NCBI GenBank assembly: GCA_027621175.1
Contig: JAQCCM010000005.1
Span: 1-64,000 of the forward strand
Direction: 5' to 3'
From: Bacteroidota bacterium
Lineage (GTDB): Bacteria > Bacteroidota > Bacteroidia > Flavobacteriales > Flavobacteriaceae
DNA length: 64,000 nt
Within the stretch, counting starts at the first letter, position 1. The number at the start of each line of letters is the position of its first letter. The notes under the pieces are model-generated. The model was not told the origin of the DNA and ran no database searches. It saw only the letters and a program-made list of their open reading frames with translations. Made by a program: the position numbers and the translations under genes. Shown here one piece after another: positions 62,121 to 64,000 of the stretch.

Positions 62121-62442
62121 AGGGTTCATTTTTAAGTATTGGTTTGTCATAGTCGGAGGCATGTGCAAGGCCAACACCCGCAAAATAGGTTTTTGCCTTA
62201 AATTTTATAGCGTGTTCTTTTACCTCTTGCATTAATTTATTATCGTAAAACGTAGGGTTGTTAGGATACAGCACATGGCGCACCACCACAAAATGAAGGG
62301 TTTTATCTTTTGTACACACAAACTGCGGGTCTTTTTGGGCCTCGCTATTTACTGCCAAAAACTCAAACCCGTCGGCTTCTAGTGATTTTCCCACCGTAGT
62401 CATGGCGAGTTGGTGAAGTTCTTTATCTGTAAGCTTTTGCAT
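62086..62442 (-). CDS. Conserved small protein beside nqrF
   Basis: A 118-residue cytoplasmic protein: helix (KELHQLAMTTVGKSLEADGFEFLAV), then beta strands DPQFVCTKDKTLHFVVVRHVLY, and HAIKFKAKTYFAGVGLAHASDYDKPILKNEPYAINYTGL. In flavobacterial annotation similar proteins are sometimes named as an Nqr subunit F, but it has none of the iron-sulfur, FAD or NADH motifs of NqrF. I therefore treat that name as an error from position. It is separated from nqrF by a strong terminator, and its 3' end overlaps the apbE start, so it is coupled with apbE rather than with nqr. Confidence 0.8.
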   Translation of the reverse strand: MQKLTDKELHQLAMTTVGKSLEADGFEFLAVNSEAQKDPQFVCTKDKTLHFVVVRHVLYPNNPTFYDNKLMQEVKEHAIKFKAKTYFAGVGLAHASDYDKPILKNEPYAINYTGLQEI

Positions 62443-62454
62443 GATGCAAACCTA

Positions 62455-62479
62455 ATAAAAAAAGAGGCCGAAGCCTCTT
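62455..62479 (-). terminator. Terminator of the nqr operon
   Basis: On the minus strand AAGAGGC, the stable UUCG tetraloop (TTCG), GCCTCTT, and seven T (complement of A 62457-62463). It directly follows the nqrF stop. Confidence 0.92.
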
Positions 62480-62484
62480 GTTTG

Positions 62485-63780
62485 TTATCCGCCGAAATCG
62501 TCGAAACGTACATTTTCGTCTGGCACACCAAAGTCTTCTGCCATTTTTTCAACAGCTTGATTCATCAGTGGTGGTCCACAGAAATACACTTCAATGTCTT
62601 CAGGTGACTCGTGATCGTTTAGGTAATTGTCGATAACCACTTGATGCACAAATCCAATAAAGCCATCTCCCTCACCATCGAGTCCATCTTTTACTTTCCA
62701 ATTGTCTTCCTTCGAAGGCTCAGACAAGGCCACGTAAAACTTAAAGTTAGGGAAGTCACGCTCTAGCGCACGGAAGTGCTCCGTGTAGAACAACTCACGC
62801 TTAGAACGACCGCCATACCAAAACGTTACTTTACGACCTGTTTTAAGGGTACGGAATAAGTGATACAAATGCGAACGCATGGGTGCCATTCCTGCACCAC
62901 CACCCACGTAAAGCATTTCTGCTTCAGAGTGATTGATAAAGAACTCGCCATAAGGTCCAGAAATGGTAACAGGATCACCTTCTTTTAGTGAGAAAATATA
63001 AGATGATGCTACACCAGGATTTACATCTGCCCAACCGTTTTTAGCACGGTCAAAAGGAGGTGTTGCAATACGTACATTAAGCATAACTTCTTTACCCTCT
63101 GCAGGAAAGGAAGCCATGGAATAGGCACGCTCTACAAGTTCTGGGTTTTTCATTTTTAAATCCCATAACTTGAACTTATCCCATTCCAATTTAAATTTAT
63201 TCACATCTTCAGGGTGTTCCTCTGGGTGTGCAGAAATATCAATATCCTTGAAATCAACCTCACAGGCAGGTACTTCAATTTGAATATATCCACCCGCTTC
63301 GTAATGCATGTCTTCTGGAATCTCTACAACAAACTCTTTGATAAACGAAGCAACGTTCCAGTTACGTACGACTTTGGCTGCAAATTTCTTAATCCCAAAC
63401 ACTTCTTCTGGCACTTCAATGACCATGTCTTCTTTTACCTTGACTTGGCATCCCAAACGCCATCCTTCGGTAATTTCTTTTCTTGAAAAGTGCGGTGCTT
63501 CGGTAGGAAGAATTTCACCGCCTCCATCTTTTACAATACACTTACACTGAATACAAGTACCGCCACCACCACAAGCAGAAGGTAAAAATATTTTATTATC
63601 ACCAAGGGTAGAAAGTAACGTACTTCCCGATGAAACCTCCACGTCTTTTTCGCCATTGATAAAAAGCTTTACTGGTCCTGATGGCATTAAGCGAGCTTTT
63701 ACACCCAACAACATACCCACCAACAAAAATGTAATGGTTAAAAAAACAACAATACTTGCAATAATTACTGTAATATCCAT
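62485..63780 (-). CDS. nqrF: Na+-translocating NADH:quinone reductase subunit F
   Basis: A 431-residue subunit that takes electrons from NADH via FAD to a 2Fe-2S cluster. One transmembrane helix (about 5-27), 2Fe-2S domain with C70, C76, C79 and C111 ([11 protein letters not shown]), and a ferredoxin-reductase-like FAD domain ([22 protein letters not shown]) and NADH domain ([28 protein letters not shown]) follow. Length is normal for NqrF. It lies 7 bases after nqrE and is the last gene of the nqr operon, with a terminator right after it. Confidence 0.97.
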   Translation of the reverse strand: MDITVIIASIVVFLTITFLLVGMLLGVKARLMPSGPVKLFINGEKDVEVSSGSTLLSTLGDNKIFLPSACGGGGTCIQCKCIVKDGGGEILPTEAPHFSRKEITEGWRLGCQVKVKEDMVIEVPEEVFGIKKFAAKVVRNWNVASFIKEFVVEIPEDMHYEAGGYIQIEVPACEVDFKDIDISAHPEEHPEDVNKFKLEWDKFKLWDLKMKNPELVERAYSMASFPAEGKEVMLNVRIATPPFDRAKNGWADVNPGVASSYIFSLKEGDPVTISGPYGEFFINHSEAEMLYVGGGAGMAPMRSHLYHLFRTLKTGRKVTFWYGGRSKRELFYTEHFRALERDFPNFKFYVALSEPSKEDNWKVKDGLDGEGDGFIGFVHQVVIDNYLNDHESPEDIEVYFCGPPLMNQAVEKMAEDFGVPDENVRFDDFGG

Positions 63781-63787
63781 AGGGTTA

Positions 63788-64000
63788 TTATAATTTGATT
63801 CCCATAAAACTCATAAATCCGATGGCCATAAGGCCTGTAATAATAAAGGTAATCCCTAATCCACGTAGCGGAGCAGGAACGTTTGAATAGGCGATTTTTT
63901 CACGAATGGCAGCGATAGCTAAAATAGCCAACAGCCATCCAATTCCAGACCCAAAACCGTAAACGGCAGACTCGCCAATAGAGGCAAAACTCTTTTGTTG
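63788..64000 (-). CDS. nqrE: Na+-translocating NADH:quinone reductase subunit E (C-terminal part)
   Basis: The last 70 residues of NqrE, read on the minus strand and running out of the window at base 64000: [20 protein letters not shown], followed by the [13 protein letters not shown] loop and the last span ending in FMSFMGIKL, stop TAA at 63788-63790. The 5' part is missing. NqrE is an integral membrane subunit of the Na+ pump; the nqrA-D genes are expected further right. Confidence 0.93.
   Translation of the reverse strand, partial: QQKSFASIGESAVYGFGSGIGWLLAILAIAAIREKIAYSNVPAPLRGLGITFIITGLMAIGFMSFMGIKL

Noticed and set aside
62086-62442. Naming the 118-residue protein as NqrF
   Set aside because: It lacks the 2Fe-2S, FAD and NADH motifs; the true nqrF is at 62485-63780.
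1-64000. CRISPR array, toxin-antitoxin or restriction-modification system
   Set aside because: No regularly spaced repeats, no cas, methylase or restriction genes, and no paired small toxin/antitoxin genes were seen. The XRE regulator at 2971 and its neighbour at 2325 are on the same strand but 256 bases apart and do not look like a toxin-antitoxin pair.

Overview
The window comes from a low-GC member of the Bacteroidota, most likely a flavobacterium of the family Flavobacteriaceae. The evidence is: TAnnTTTG -7 promoter elements with almost no Shine-Dalgarno sequences, a TonB-dependent receptor with a carboxypeptidase-like N-terminal domain, OstA, DUF6702 and PagL-type envelope proteins, a Na+-translocating NADH:quinone reductase (Nqr), and a 6S-Flavo-like RNA beside zapA. 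It reads as ordinary chromosome. Genes are tightly packed, with many ATGA or TAATG stop/start overlaps. I see no integrase, transposase, CRISPR array or phage module.

Layout. 1-2.3 kb: a tRNA-Met (5' end cut off) with its terminator, then a broken PQQ-type beta-propeller gene. 2.3-5.6 kb: an orphan gene, a small XRE-type regulator, and an ECF sigma factor module (sigma factor, single-span partner, Spy-like periplasmic protein, beta-barrel). 5.6-12.5 kb: DinB-like and cupin proteins, a membrane protein, 6S RNA-zapA-coiled coil, and an M23 peptidase coupled to a TonB-dependent receptor. 12.5-23.5 kb: cysteine desulfurase, ornithine aminotransferase, a LytTR regulator, a SpoU methyltransferase, Rel/SpoT, a Fur-like protein, PurA, OstA and a second class III aminotransferase. 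23.6-32.3 kb: a TPR protein, two tandem DUF368 proteins (a family with characterised undecaprenyl-phosphate translocases), shikimate dehydrogenase, a DUF349 protein, MazG, peptide deformylase, RuvX/YqgF and DapD. 32.3-38.1 kb: a glycosyltransferase cluster, including a GT4-GT2 fusion. 38-49.5 kb: TsaC-like protein, CCA-adding-type enzyme, heme A synthase, an ABC exporter, UvrB, Hsp20, SucC and LysA. 49.6-64 kb: an M1 peptidase, small envelope proteins, two GNATs, an M15 peptidase, a frameshifted PagL-like gene, GpmI, methionine aminopeptidase, ApbE, NqrF and the C-terminus of NqrE.

How the genes fit together. Much of the window serves the envelope: OstA, PagL, the glycosyltransferases, the DUF368 lipid-carrier recycling candidates, M23 and M15 peptidases, DapD and LysA for diaminopimelate, and ZapA with its partner for division. 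Nqr and ApbE form a clear functional pair, because ApbE flavinylates Nqr subunits.

Points most worth a second look: two genes broken by small indels (one at two poly-T tracts, suggesting phase variation or assembly error), three consecutive inverted repeats in the hsp20 leader, the nested 6S RNA structure after zapA, an uncharacterised protein with kinase-like motifs at 41.5-42.6 kb, the GT4-GT2 fusion, a Fur-like protein lacking one zinc CxxC, and repeated TATTTTTG-N7-ATG arrangements suggesting near-leaderless mRNAs. I found no clearly new defence or mobile system.
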